Source: Aestuariispira insulae (lineage in GTDB: Bacteria > Pseudomonadota > Alphaproteobacteria > UBA8366 > Aestuariispiraceae). From it: a DNA stretch of 64,000 bases. Below the pieces are notes generated by a model that did no database searches, was not told where the DNA came from, and was given only the letters and a program-made list of their open reading frames with translations. The translations under genes were made by a program, and so were the position numbers. Each line of letters begins with the position of its first letter. The first letter of the stretch is position 1. Positions 56,008-64,000 of this stretch are shown here, piece after piece. Where the stretch lies: contig NZ_QRDW01000007.1 of the NCBI RefSeq assembly GCF_003385955.1, positions 124,001 through 188,000 on the forward strand, written 5' to 3'.

Positions 56008-57114
56008 ATGAGAACCCATCAATCAAAACTGCTGTCCGGTACCGTTGCCGGTCTGATCGTCGGGGCTGGCCTGACCGGCGCCTCTATGATTCCGCTGTCC
56101 AGCATGAGCTTTGCCGCCTCCCCCAGTTCAAGCCAACTTGAAAACCCGGCGGCCAAGCCCCGCCCAGCGGCACATGACATTCAATTGGCCTCAGGATGCA
56201 ATCCCTGTGCGGCAAACCCGTGTAACCCATGCGCCGCGAACCCGTGTAACCCGTGCGCCGCGAACCCGTGTAACCCGTGCGCCGCAAACCCGTGTAACCC
56301 GTGCGCCGCGAACCCGTGTAACCCGTGCGCCGCAAACCCGTGTAACCCGTGCGCCGCAAACCCGTGTAACCCATGCGCCGCAAACCCGTGTAACCCATGC
56401 GCCGCAAACCCGTGTAACCCATGCGCCGCAAACCCGTGTAACCCATGCGCCGCAAACCCGTGTAACCCGTGCGCCGCCAGTGCAGGCAGTGTCTCAAGCT
56501 GTGTGATCCCGCGCCTTGGGAATGCCGGATATAACCCCTGCAACCCCTGTGCTGCTGTGAACCCATGCAATCCCTGCTCGGCTGCCAATCCGTGCAACCC
56601 TTGCGCCGCAGCTGCCGATATTGAGATCACCGCAGCGGAAGCCAGCGCCGTCTATGAGTGTCTCCAGGCCGAAATGGCCGGCTATTCCCGGTCGGGACTG
56701 GATGTGGCCAGCGCCTATCCCGGCTGGACCAATGTGGCAACCGCTCCTTACCCGTCCGATACCCATGGCGGTCGGTTCGTGAACAACTATGTGAATGCAG
56801 TCGGAGCCGCCGCCTATCAGAAATACGAAAATATCGGTACCGCACCGGTCGGTACGGTGACCGCCAAGGATTCTTTCCTGGTCAAACCGAGTGGCAAGAC
56901 CTCCGTCGGTCCGCTTTTTGTTATGGAAAAAATGGCCGCAGGGTTCAACGGTGATACCGGTGACTGGAAATACACCATGATCATGCCAAATGGTTCCGTG
57001 GTCGGCGTCACCAATGGCAAAGGGGCCAAGAACGTCGCTTTCTGCGCGGATTGCCATAATGCCGCCGAAGACCAGGACCGATTGTTCTTCCTGCCGGAAG
57101 AATTCCGGAAATAG
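56008..57114 (+). CDS. Exported CNPC-repeat cytochrome P460 family protein
   Basis: A 368-residue protein. A signal peptide ([22 protein letters not shown]) is followed by residues 64-158 of CNPCAANP repeats, a second set of CNPC units, and from about residue 210 a cytochrome P460 domain. The P460 core reads [37 protein letters not shown], and the haem site is C-A-D-C-H ([24 protein letters not shown]). P460 proteins oxidise hydroxylamine or related nitrogen compounds, or bind NO. The combination with a CNPC array suggests periplasmic cytochrome plus metal-binding domain. It probably works with the FGE-like protein next door. Confidence 0.85.
   Translation: MRTHQSKLLSGTVAGLIVGAGLTGASMIPLSSMSFAASPSSSQLENPAAKPRPAAHDIQLASGCNPCAANPCNPCAANPCNPCAANPCNPCAANPCNPCAANPCNPCAANPCNPCAANPCNPCAANPCNPCAANPCNPCAANPCNPCAANPCNPCAASAGSVSSCVIPRLGNAGYNPCNPCAAVNPCNPCSAANPCNPCAAAADIEITAAEASAVYECLQAEMAGYSRSGLDVASAYPGWTNVATAPYPSDTHGGRFVNNYVNAVGAAAYQKYENIGTAPVGTVTAKDSFLVKPSGKTSVGPLFVMEKMAAGFNGDTGDWKYTMIMPNGSVVGVTNGKGAKNVAFCADCHNAAEDQDRLFFLPEEFRK
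56197..56484 (+). repeat. Twelve 24-bp tandem repeats encoding CNPCAANP
   Basis: Units of 24 bases start at 56197, 56221 and every 24 bases to 56461; the last ends CNPCAAS. Bases differ only at wobble positions (for example CCG/CCA/CCT and GCG/GCA), so the array is under protein-level selection or recently expanded. A second, irregular set encodes [24 protein letters not shown] up to about 56620. Confidence 0.93.
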
Positions 57115-57146
57115 GAAAACGCACTCCCCCCCTCAGGGATAACTGG

Positions 57147-57176
57147 GCGGCATCGTCACGGATGCCGCTCTTTTTC
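57147..57176 (+). terminator. Terminator after the P460 gene
   Basis: GCGGCATC and GATGCCGC pair around GTCACG, followed by TCTTTTT. It overlaps the stop codon of the converging thioesterase gene. Confidence 0.85.
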
Positions 57177-57606
57177 ATTCCCGTTTTAAGAACAGACGAT
57201 AACTGCCCTGGGCAGTCGCCAGCAAAGAGCCATTGAGATCCCCCTGATACAGTTGCATGGATGTATGCGCGATGGTCTGACCATGGCCATCCACACACCC
57301 GGTAGCCACCAGGCGCCCGGACCCGGCCCCGCCGATAAAATTGGTGCTCATGGAAATGGTCGCGATCCTTGAGACCGCTAGTCCCAGCCGATACACCGCA
57401 CCGCCGCCAGCCACATCCAGCAATGTCAGAGGCACACCGCCATGGGCAATGCCATATTGGTTGAGATGATGGTCGGAAAGATCAAGCGACACTGCCCAGC
57501 GATCCCCGTCCAATTCCTGAAACTCATACCCGACCAGATCGCCAAAGGCACCGGTCCATGGCAGTTTTCCTATAGCATTTCCCTGTTTTCCCAACCCTGT
57601 CTGCAT
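57175..57606 (-). CDS. PaaI-type hotdog thioesterase
   Basis: A 143-residue hotdog-fold acyl-CoA thioesterase. DHHLNQYGIAHGGVPLTLLDVAGGGAVYRLG carries the HGG element, and SMSTNFIGGAGSGRLVATGCVDGHGQTIAHTSMQLYQGDLNGSLLATAQGSYRLF is the second half. PaaI-like enzymes hydrolyse aryl- or acyl-CoAs. I prefer the ATG at 57606, preceded by GGGGAGG, over the GTG at 57633. It is followed by a bidirectional-type hairpin and lies 74 bases from the transporter gene on the same strand. Confidence 0.83.
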   Translation of the reverse strand: MQTGLGKQGNAIGKLPWTGAFGDLVGYEFQELDGDRWAVSLDLSDHHLNQYGIAHGGVPLTLLDVAGGGAVYRLGLAVSRIATISMSTNFIGGAGSGRLVATGCVDGHGQTIAHTSMQLYQGDLNGSLLATAQGSYRLFLKRE

Positions 57607-57679
57607 CCAAGCCTCCCCTGCTTGTGACGGCACATCCCGTTTCTCATCAGGCTAGCCTGCCGGTCGTAGCGCTGGCAAG

Positions 57680-58684
57680 TCACCCCAGCAGCAGCATGCC
57701 GCCCAGCACAAACACCGCGAGGAAAACCGTCTCTCCCAGGATCAGGAGAAACGGCACTGATCCGGAAGCCACCAGGGATTTAAAGGATGTTTTCATACCG
57801 AGCGCCGCCACGGCCAGAATAATGCACCAACGGGATAAATCGACAAAGAAACCGGTAATCTGGGTTGGCAGATCCATCATGTTGTTCAACGCCATCAAAC
57901 AGACAAAGCCAATGGCAAACAGCGGCACCGGCAAACGCGACGCCGCCCCTTCACCGACTTGACCACGGAACAGCAGCGCGATTACCAGCACAACCGGGAT
58001 CAAGAGCGCCACGCGCATCAGTTTGATCACGGTGGCAACATCCCCGGTATTTTCCGATACGCTGTATCCCGCCCCCACCACCTGGGCCACATCATGGATG
58101 GTGCCGCCCAGGAATATGCCGGTATCCGACTCGCTGAGACCCAGCCAACCGGCCATCATGGGATAAAGGATCATGGCCACCGTGCTGAGCGCGGTCACCG
58201 TGACAATGGTATAAATGGTATCGCGTTCGGCATCCTTATGACCTGGCAGGACCGCTGAGATGGCCAACGCCGCAGATGCACCACAGATCCCGACCGCGCC
58301 ACCGGTCAGAACGCCAAAGGCCCCTCGGCTTTTCGTCAGCCTAGCCACCCCCCAGCCAAAAAGGATGGTTGCCGCAATCGCCGCCAGCATCAATACCGCC
58401 GGTCCCCAGCCCAATCCGGCGATCTGATCAAAGGAGATCCGAAGCCCCAGCAAACCGACCCCGATACGAAGAATGGATTTTGAGGCAATCTCAATGCCCT
58501 TTGTCGTCCGGTCCGATTCAGACAGGAAATTGAAGGCAATCCCCAACAAAAGGGCATAGAGCATGGCCGGGCCGTCATAATGCTCTTCCAGGAACACCGC
58601 GGCGAGGGCCACTGTGCAGCAGGCGATCAGCCCCGGGAAATAGATATTGAAGAAACTCCGTCCCCGCTCCAGCAATGCAACCAT
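57680..58684 (-). CDS. YeiH-family putative sulphate exporter
   Basis: A 334-residue membrane protein with about ten helices. GVGLLGLRISFDQIAGLGWGPAVLMLAAIAATILFGWGVARL, TGGAVGICGASAALAISAVLPG and GIFLGGTIHDVAQVVGAGYSVSE are conserved blocks of the YeiH/YadS (UPF0324) family, annotated as sulphate exporters or pyruvate/sulphonate-related transporters. Its upstream side faces the prkA operon in a 658-base divergent region. The substrate is not established. Confidence 0.85.
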   Translation of the reverse strand: MVALLERGRSFFNIYFPGLIACCTVALAAVFLEEHYDGPAMLYALLLGIAFNFLSESDRTTKGIEIASKSILRIGVGLLGLRISFDQIAGLGWGPAVLMLAAIAATILFGWGVARLTKSRGAFGVLTGGAVGICGASAALAISAVLPGHKDAERDTIYTIVTVTALSTVAMILYPMMAGWLGLSESDTGIFLGGTIHDVAQVVGAGYSVSENTGDVATVIKLMRVALLIPVVLVIALLFRGQVGEGAASRLPVPLFAIGFVCLMALNNMMDLPTQITGFFVDLSRWCIILAVAALGMKTSFKSLVASGSVPFLLILGETVFLAVFVLGGMLLLG

Positions 58685-59342
58685 TTCCGACTCCCTGAAT
58701 ACCGATTTGTTATCTGCGTTATTTTGTCCCGGTTTTTTACATGCAAATAATGGAGAACCACGTCAAGCCCAATGGAACTGCGGCCTTGTGAAGGAAATGG
58801 AAAAGCAAAGCACGGAAATTGCGGATTTCCGCTGAAAATATCCCATACCACATTGAACGAATCATGCTAAGGTCAATGACAGTTGAGAAATCATCAACTA
58901 TGGCAAGGCGATTTCCCGCCCCGAAATCAGCCCTGCCAGAAAAACCGGGCGCTTGGATTGGCGATAGTGGATTTCATCGTCGGCCTGGAGACAGTCACTG
59001 GCATACACGCCGGTGAGACGGGGCGCTTGAACCAAATCGCAAAATCCAGACTCGGCCTTAAGAAAACCATATTTGGCAGATAGGATTCTATTTATTGAAT
59101 CAGAAGAACCGCAACACTATATAAATAGTAGGACAATTCGATATCATCTTTATTGATCAAATACTTAATATGGGAAAATTGGTTCATCTCTTTACCAATA
59201 TTTAACGAAGCGGCGGTAGAATTATGGAAGTCGCGACAGAAGAAAAAGCTTAGGGGGCACTCGCAAGAGGAGGCCCCTTTTTTAATTCCAGTACCTGTTC
59301 GTCTAAGGAGGCGTTTGAACATTTAAGGAGGGTCTATAGTCC
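58685..59342. other. 658-base intergenic region before prkA
   Basis: No convincing gene: short open frames have no start signal or family resemblance. The last 100 bases contain an intrinsic terminator (59252-59283) and two Shine-Dalgarno-like copies, AAGGAGG at about 59304 and 59325. The region must hold the yeiH-like and prkA promoters. Confidence 0.55.
59252..59283 (+). terminator. Intrinsic terminator in the prkA leader
   Basis: AGGGGGC and GCCCCT pair at the ends of a stem-loop containing ACTCGCAAGAGGAG, followed by TTTTTTT. No gene ends here, so it is either an attenuator for prkA or the 3' end of a small RNA from the preceding 500 bases. Confidence 0.65.
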
Positions 59343-61277
59343 ATGGATATTGTGAGCCAGTTCGCAGAACATTATGACCGGCATCATCTGGAGGAGATTT
59401 CGGTTCAAGATTACCTGCTTGCCTGCAAGGATGATCCGTCATTCTATGCCACCACGGCAGAGCGCATGATCAAGGCCATCGGCGAGCCCGCGGTTGTTGA
59501 CACCAGCCAGGATTCCAGGCTCAGCCGGATTTTCCAGAATCGGACCATTAAGACCTATCCCAGCTTTCAGGACTTTTTTGGCATGGAAGACACGGTGGAA
59601 CGTATCGTGGGTTACTTCCGCTATGCCGCCCAGGGCCTGGAAGAACGCAAACAGATCCTTTACTTGCTCGGCCCCGTTGGCGGCGGCAAATCCTCGCTGG
59701 CCGAACGGCTGAAACAGCTGATCGAGCAGGAGCCGATCTATGCCCTGAAAGCCGGCGACCAGATCAGCCCGCTTTTCGAATCACCCCTTGGCCTCTTCAA
59801 TCCGGACAAAATGGGCGACCTTCTGGCTGATAAATACGGCATCGCGCATCATCGCCTGCCGGGGATCATGTCGCCCTGGGCTGTAAAACGACTGGATGAA
59901 TATGACGGCGATATCTCGAAATTTTCCGTTGTGCGGCTGACCCCCTCCAAGCTGCGCCAGATCGGCGTCGCCAAGGTCGAGCCCGGTGACGAGAATAACC
60001 AGGATATCGCAACCCTGGTCGGAAAAGTGGATATCCGCAAGCTGGAACATTTCAGCCAGGATGACCCGGATGCCTACAGCTATTCCGGCGGCCTGAACCG
60101 CTGTACCCAGGGTTTGATGGAATTTGTGGAAATGTTCAAGGCCCCGATCAAGGTGCTGCATCCCCTGCTGACTGCAACTCAGGAAGGCAACTATACCGGC
60201 ACGGAAAGTTTCGGCGCATTCCCGTTCCAGGGCATCGTGCTCGCACATTCCAACGAATCGGAATGGCAGCAGTTCAAGAATAACAAGAATAACGAAGCCT
60301 TCATCGACCGGGTCAGCATCGTCAAGGTTCCCTATTGCCTGCGCGCGACGGAAGAGGCGATGATTTACAAGAAGCTGCTGGAAAACAGCCAGCTGAGTGA
60401 ATCCAACTGTGCACCGGAAACCTTGAATGTGCTCAGCCGGTTCTGTGTGCTGAGCCGCCTGAAGGCCCATGAGAATTCCAATCTTTATTCCAAGATGCGG
60501 GTCTATGACGGCGAAAGCCTCAAAGATACCGATCCCAAGGCAAAAACGGTCCAGGAATACCGGGATGCAGCCGGTGTGGATGAAGGTATGGAAGGGGTTT
60601 CCACCCGATTTGCCTTCAAGGTGCTTTCCGCCACCTTCAACTATGATGTGGAGGAAGTCACCGCCGATCCGGTCCATCTGATGTTCATGCTGGAGCAGGC
60701 GATCAAACGGGAACAATTCCCGCCGGAAACCGAATCCACTTATCTGGAATTCATCAAGGAAGAGCTGGCGCCCCGATATGCGGAATTCATCGGGAACGAG
60801 ATCCAGAAAGCCTATCTGGAAAGCTACAGCGAATACGGCCAGAACGTGTTCGACCGTTATATCTCCTACGCCGATGCATGGATCGAGGAACAGGATTACA
60901 AGGATCCGGACACCGGCCAGTTGTTCAACCGCGAAGTTCTGGATCAGGAGTTGTCAAAAATCGAGAAACCCGCCGGCATCGCGAATCCGAAGGACTTCCG
61001 GAATGAAGTGGTCAAATTCGCGCTCCGGACACGGGCCCAGAATGAAGGCAAGAATCCGGAATGGACCAGTTACGAAAAACTGCGTGATGTGATCGAGAAA
61101 CACATGTTCAGCCATGTGGAGGATCTGTTGCCGGTCATCAGCTTCGGTTCGAAGAAGGACAGCGATACCGATGCCAAACATAAGGAGTTCGTACATCGTA
61201 TGACCGAGCATGGTTATACCGAACGCCAGGTCCGGCGCCTGGTTGAATGGTATATGCGCGTTAACAAGGCTGGTTAA
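59343..61277 (+). CDS. prkA: Serine protein kinase PrkA (YeaG-type AAA ATPase)
   Basis: A 644-residue PrkA/YeaG protein. The AAA part has Walker A GPVGGGKSSLAERL near residue 110 and the C-terminal PrkA kinase-like domain ends RMTEHGYTERQVRRLVEWYMR. E. coli YeaG phosphorylates itself and acts with YeaH in nitrogen-starvation and stationary-phase stress; other bacteria use it in spore or stress control. Spacing from AAGGAGG to the ATG is eleven bases. It begins the prkA-yeaH-spoVR operon, with 19 bases to the next gene. Expression may be gated by the leader terminator. Confidence 0.95.
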   Translation: MDIVSQFAEHYDRHHLEEISVQDYLLACKDDPSFYATTAERMIKAIGEPAVVDTSQDSRLSRIFQNRTIKTYPSFQDFFGMEDTVERIVGYFRYAAQGLEERKQILYLLGPVGGGKSSLAERLKQLIEQEPIYALKAGDQISPLFESPLGLFNPDKMGDLLADKYGIAHHRLPGIMSPWAVKRLDEYDGDISKFSVVRLTPSKLRQIGVAKVEPGDENNQDIATLVGKVDIRKLEHFSQDDPDAYSYSGGLNRCTQGLMEFVEMFKAPIKVLHPLLTATQEGNYTGTESFGAFPFQGIVLAHSNESEWQQFKNNKNNEAFIDRVSIVKVPYCLRATEEAMIYKKLLENSQLSESNCAPETLNVLSRFCVLSRLKAHENSNLYSKMRVYDGESLKDTDPKAKTVQEYRDAAGVDEGMEGVSTRFAFKVLSATFNYDVEEVTADPVHLMFMLEQAIKREQFPPETESTYLEFIKEELAPRYAEFIGNEIQKAYLESYSEYGQNVFDRYISYADAWIEEQDYKDPDTGQLFNREVLDQELSKIEKPAGIANPKDFRNEVVKFALRTRAQNEGKNPEWTSYEKLRDVIEKHMFSHVEDLLPVISFGSKKDSDTDAKHKEFVHRMTEHGYTERQVRRLVEWYMRVNKAG

Positions 61278-61296
61278 GCGGGAGGTTGGATACGGT

Positions 61297-62604
61297 ATGC
61301 ATCATTTCATCGACCGCCGCCAAAATCCAAAAGGGAAAAGCCTCGGGAACCGGCAACGGTTCCTGCGGCGCGCCCGTCATCACATCAAGGAGATGGTCAA
61401 TAAATCGGTGAAGGACCGGGCGGTCAGCGATATCGCCAGCGGCGAGAAAATCTCGATTCCGACCCGGGGCATCGACGAGCCGCATTTCACCAACTCACCC
61501 ACCGGGGGCTACCGGCAGCGCGTCCTGCCCGGCAACAAGGAATTTGTCGTCGGAGACAGTTTCCCCAGACCCAAGCAAGGGGCCGGTGAAGGCCGCGGCA
61601 AAAAAGCATCCGAGGATGGCGAGGGTGAAGACGACTTCACCTTCACCCTGACCCGGGATGAATTTCTCGAGCTTTTGTTTGAGGATTTGGAACTGCCCGA
61701 TTTGGTCAAGACCACTTTGAAGGAAACCACCACCATCCGGCAAAAACGCGCGGGCCATACCTCCGACGGTATGCCGGCGAATTTGAATGTGCTGCGCACC
61801 ATGCGCAATGCCTATGGCCGCAGGCTCGCTCTCAAACGGCCTAAGCTGGAAGAGGTAGAAGCACTGGAAGCGGATATTGCCGATCTGGAGACCCGTACCC
61901 CGCATTCGGATAAGGACCGGAAAAAGCTGGAGGAGCTGAAAGGCCGGTTGGAAGTTCTTCAGCGTAAACGCAAGGTTGTCGCCTATATCGACCCTGTGGA
62001 TGTGCGCTACAACGCCTTCGTGCCAGAGACCGTGCCCAACTCAAAAGCTGTCATGTTCTGTCTGATGGACGTGTCCGGATCTATGGGCGAACGGGAAAAG
62101 AATCTGGCGAAACGCTTTTTCCTGCTGCTGCATCTCTTCCTGGACCGTTGCTACGAACATACAGAGATCGTTTTCATCCGGCATACCCATTATGCCCAGG
62201 AAGTGGACGAAGACACCTTCTTTTACGGTCGTGAGACCGGCGGCACGGTGGTGTCCACCGCCTTGGTCGAGATGGAACGTGTGTTGAAGGAACGCTATCC
62301 CACGGATGAATGGAATATCTACGCCGCCCAGGCTTCAGACGGTGAGAATCTCAGCCGGGATTCCGCCAAATGTGAAAATTACCTGGAGCAGCACATCATG
62401 CCCTTGTGCCAATTCTACGCCTATGTGGAGATCATCGAGGAAAGTGAGATGGAAATTCTCAAATCCGAGGAAACCGGCGGGGAATTGTGGCGTGCCTACC
62501 GGTCAGTGCGCGAACGCTGGCCCAACTTCGATATGAGACGGGTGGCCGATCCCTCGCATATCTATCCGGTTTTCCGGGAATTGTTCGCCAAAAAATTAGG
62601 GTAA
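61297..62604 (+). CDS. yeaH: YeaH/YhbH family (DUF444) protein
   Basis: A 435-residue protein. MHHFIDRRQNPKGKSLGNRQRFLRRARHHIKEMVNKSVKDR is the typical basic N-terminus, and the C-terminal half is a von Willebrand A-like domain (MFCLMDVSGSMGEREKNLAKRFFLLLHLFLDRCYEHTEIVFIRHTHYA) with a MIDAS-type D-x-S-x-S. It works with PrkA in E. coli; the exact role is not known. The ATG at 61297 follows GGAGG by eleven bases, and the frame upstream is not homologous. It is the second gene of the operon, 18 bases before spoVR. Confidence 0.94.
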   Translation: MHHFIDRRQNPKGKSLGNRQRFLRRARHHIKEMVNKSVKDRAVSDIASGEKISIPTRGIDEPHFTNSPTGGYRQRVLPGNKEFVVGDSFPRPKQGAGEGRGKKASEDGEGEDDFTFTLTRDEFLELLFEDLELPDLVKTTLKETTTIRQKRAGHTSDGMPANLNVLRTMRNAYGRRLALKRPKLEEVEALEADIADLETRTPHSDKDRKKLEELKGRLEVLQRKRKVVAYIDPVDVRYNAFVPETVPNSKAVMFCLMDVSGSMGEREKNLAKRFFLLLHLFLDRCYEHTEIVFIRHTHYAQEVDEDTFFYGRETGGTVVSTALVEMERVLKERYPTDEWNIYAAQASDGENLSRDSAKCENYLEQHIMPLCQFYAYVEIIEESEMEILKSEETGGELWRAYRSVRERWPNFDMRRVADPSHIYPVFRELFAKKLG

Positions 62605-62622
62605 GGAGGGGATCGACTTATA

Positions 62623-64000
62623 ATGGCCAAGAAAAAACTTGAGACCCAGCCGCTTTTCACAGAATCCGACTGGACCTTTGAGAGCATGGGGATCGTCTAT
62701 GAAGCGATCCAGGATATCGCACTCAATGACCTGAGCCTGGATGTCTATCCCAACCAGATAGAGATCATCTCCTCCGAACAGATGCTGGATGCCTATTCCT
62801 CCATCGGCTTGCCCTTGATGTATCAGCATTGGTCCTTCGGCAAACGCTTTGTCCGGGATGAGACCATGTATCGAAAAGGCATGACCGGACTCGCTTACGA
62901 GATTGTCATCAATTCCAATCCCTGCATCAGCTACAATATGGAAGAAAACACCATGGCGCTGCAGACATTGGTCATGGCCCATGCCGCTTTCGGGCATAAT
63001 CATTTCTTCAAGAATAATTATCTCTTCAAGCAATGGACCGATGCAGACGGTATTTTAGATTACATCTCCTTTGCCAAGAATTTCATCATGAAATGCGAAG
63101 AGAGATATGGTTTCCAGGCCGTTGAGGACCTTCTTGACGCCGCCCATTCCCTGATGTCGCATGGTGTGTTCCGCTATCGTCGGCCGCCGCGCCCGACCAA
63201 AGAGGAACTGGAAGCCATGCGCCGCATGCGCGAAAGCCATGAGGAAAAGCAAAGCCAGCTTGATATCTGGATGGAAAGCATGCTGAACCCCTCCCCCGAG
63301 GAGCGGGAGCTCAACCGCCGGGAACGGGTCGACCGACAGAGTAAAATGAACCTGCCGGAAGAAAACCTGCTCTATTTCTTCGAAAAAAACAGTCCGGTCC
63401 TGGAACCCTGGCAGCAAGAGATTTTACGAATCGTGCGCTCCCTTGCACAATATCTCTATCCGCAAAAACAGACCAAAGTGATGAATGAGGGCTGTGCCAC
63501 CTTCGTCCATTACTACATCATTAACCGCCTTCATGATCAGGGCCTGATCACCGATGGTGCCTTTATGGAGATGCTGCATTCCCATACCAATGTTGTGATG
63601 CAGCCGGATTTCGACGATCCGCGTTTTTCCGGAATCAATCCCTATACGCTGGGTTTCAACATGATGATGGATATCAAGCGGATCTGCGAGGATCCCACGG
63701 ATGAGGACAGGGAATGGTTTCCGGATTTCGCCGGATCCGACGATTGGCGATCCGTATTGAAGCACGCCTGGGCCAATTACCGCGATGAATCCTTCATCCA
63801 ACAGTTTTTAAGCCCGCATCTGATGCGCAAGATGAAGCTGTTCGTGATCACGGATGATTCCAAGAAGGACGAGTTGGAAGTCACCGAGATCCATAGCTCA
63901 CGCCATTATAAGAAATTGCGCCAGACACTTGCGAACAGTTACGACATCACCAATTACGAAGCCAATATCCAGGTCATGGATGCCGACCTTAAAGGCGATC
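62623..64000 (+). CDS. spoVR: SpoVR family protein (cut by the window end)
   Basis: The frame runs from the ATG at 62623 to the window end without a stop, 459 codons so far. It starts MAKKKLETQPLFTESDWTFESMGIVYEAIQDIALNDLSLDVYPNQIEIISSEQMLDAYSSIGLP, with YQHWSFGKRF, and later motifs such as MNEGCATFVHYYIINRLHDQG, GFNMMMDIKRICEDPTDEDREWFPDFAG. These match SpoVR, known from Bacillus spore cortex formation and from stress operons (YcgB in E. coli) in Gram-negatives. AAGGAGGGG lies 13 bases upstream. Completes the prkA-yeaH-spoVR operon; a metal-containing function has been proposed but is not shown. Confidence 0.94.
   Translation, partial: MAKKKLETQPLFTESDWTFESMGIVYEAIQDIALNDLSLDVYPNQIEIISSEQMLDAYSSIGLPLMYQHWSFGKRFVRDETMYRKGMTGLAYEIVINSNPCISYNMEENTMALQTLVMAHAAFGHNHFFKNNYLFKQWTDADGILDYISFAKNFIMKCEERYGFQAVEDLLDAAHSLMSHGVFRYRRPPRPTKEELEAMRRMRESHEEKQSQLDIWMESMLNPSPEERELNRRERVDRQSKMNLPEENLLYFFEKNSPVLEPWQQEILRIVRSLAQYLYPQKQTKVMNEGCATFVHYYIINRLHDQGLITDGAFMEMLHSHTNVVMQPDFDDPRFSGINPYTLGFNMMMDIKRICEDPTDEDREWFPDFAGSDDWRSVLKHAWANYRDESFIQQFLSPHLMRKMKLFVITDDSKKDELEVTEIHSSRHYKKLRQTLANSYDITNYEANIQVMDADLKGD

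Noticed and set aside
56084-56630. Antisense and shifted frames over the CNPC array ([24 protein letters not shown] repeats)
   Set aside because: They are shadows of the 24-bp repeat; the plus-strand frame has the signal peptide and the P460 domain.

Overview
The window looks like chromosomal DNA of a free-living, aerobic alphaproteobacterium with fairly high GC. Direct signs are a complete petA-petB-petC (cytochrome bc1) operon, oxygen-dependent HemF, a DUF4170 protein, a PAS_5/DUF1457-type protein and a GTTC-N7-GTTC motif of the alphaproteobacterial LexA type. Rhodospirillales/Sneathiellales-like bacteria are plausible hosts, but I cannot place it to genus. I saw no rRNA or tRNA gene, no CRISPR array and no intact insertion sequence. 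Most genes are ordinary housekeeping genes in short operons, and several operons end in clear hairpin terminators.

Layout. 0-10 kb: a glyoxalase-like/NUDIX pair behind a LexA-type box, a PhoD-like phosphatase, a DUF2946/PepSY membrane pair, an acetyltransferase, UbiD, a MarR regulator with a cysteine-rich tail divergent from an exported protein, and a DUF4170 protein. 10-17.6 kb: a large cyclase/ATPase/TPR regulator, then YcaO, TfuA, a zinc metallopeptidase and a protein ending in twelve RAVM hexapeptide repeats, closed by a strong terminator. 17.7-24.9 kb: PAS protein, methyltransferase, petABC, trmL, hemF, O-antigen-ligase-like protein. 25-34.4 kb: M32 carboxypeptidase, MscS channel, thrC-M16 peptidase-acetyltransferase operon, beta-propeller protein, DUF115/MptE-like protein. 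34.5-38.2 kb: a GbcA/GbcB-like Rieske oxygenase and reductase preceded by a cobalamin riboswitch, then a DUF533 protein. 38.5-47.5 kb: an unknown protein with a MATE transporter, a solute-binding protein, leuA with a leucine-rich leader peptide, an M2 peptidase and an SGNH hydrolase-like protein. 47.6-54.4 kb: small membrane proteins, enoyl-CoA hydratase with divergent LysR, YheT-like hydrolase, a globin-coupled chemoreceptor lacking the usual haem histidine, a MEKHLA protein and a DUF6969-like protein. 54.5-58.7 kb: a periplasmic SUMF1/FGE-like protein divergent from two exported CNPC-repeat proteins (one carrying a cytochrome P460 domain), then a thioesterase and a YeiH-type transporter. 59.3-64 kb: prkA-yeaH-spoVR, the last cut by the window end.

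The best candidate for an undescribed system is 13.4-17.6 kb. YcaO and TfuA together install backbone thioamides in several RiPPs, and thiovarsolin precursors also carry repeated core modules. Here the pair is followed by a protease and by a protein whose last 80 residues are a hexapeptide array with RAVM kept in all twelve copies. I infer a multi-core peptide natural product pathway. Two other systems deserve attention: the CNPC-repeat/P460/FGE-like locus, where every repeat contains the C-x-P start of the formylglycine motif, and the B12-riboswitch-controlled Rieske oxygenase, which may be a B12-independent route for glycine betaine (or a related amine) demethylation.
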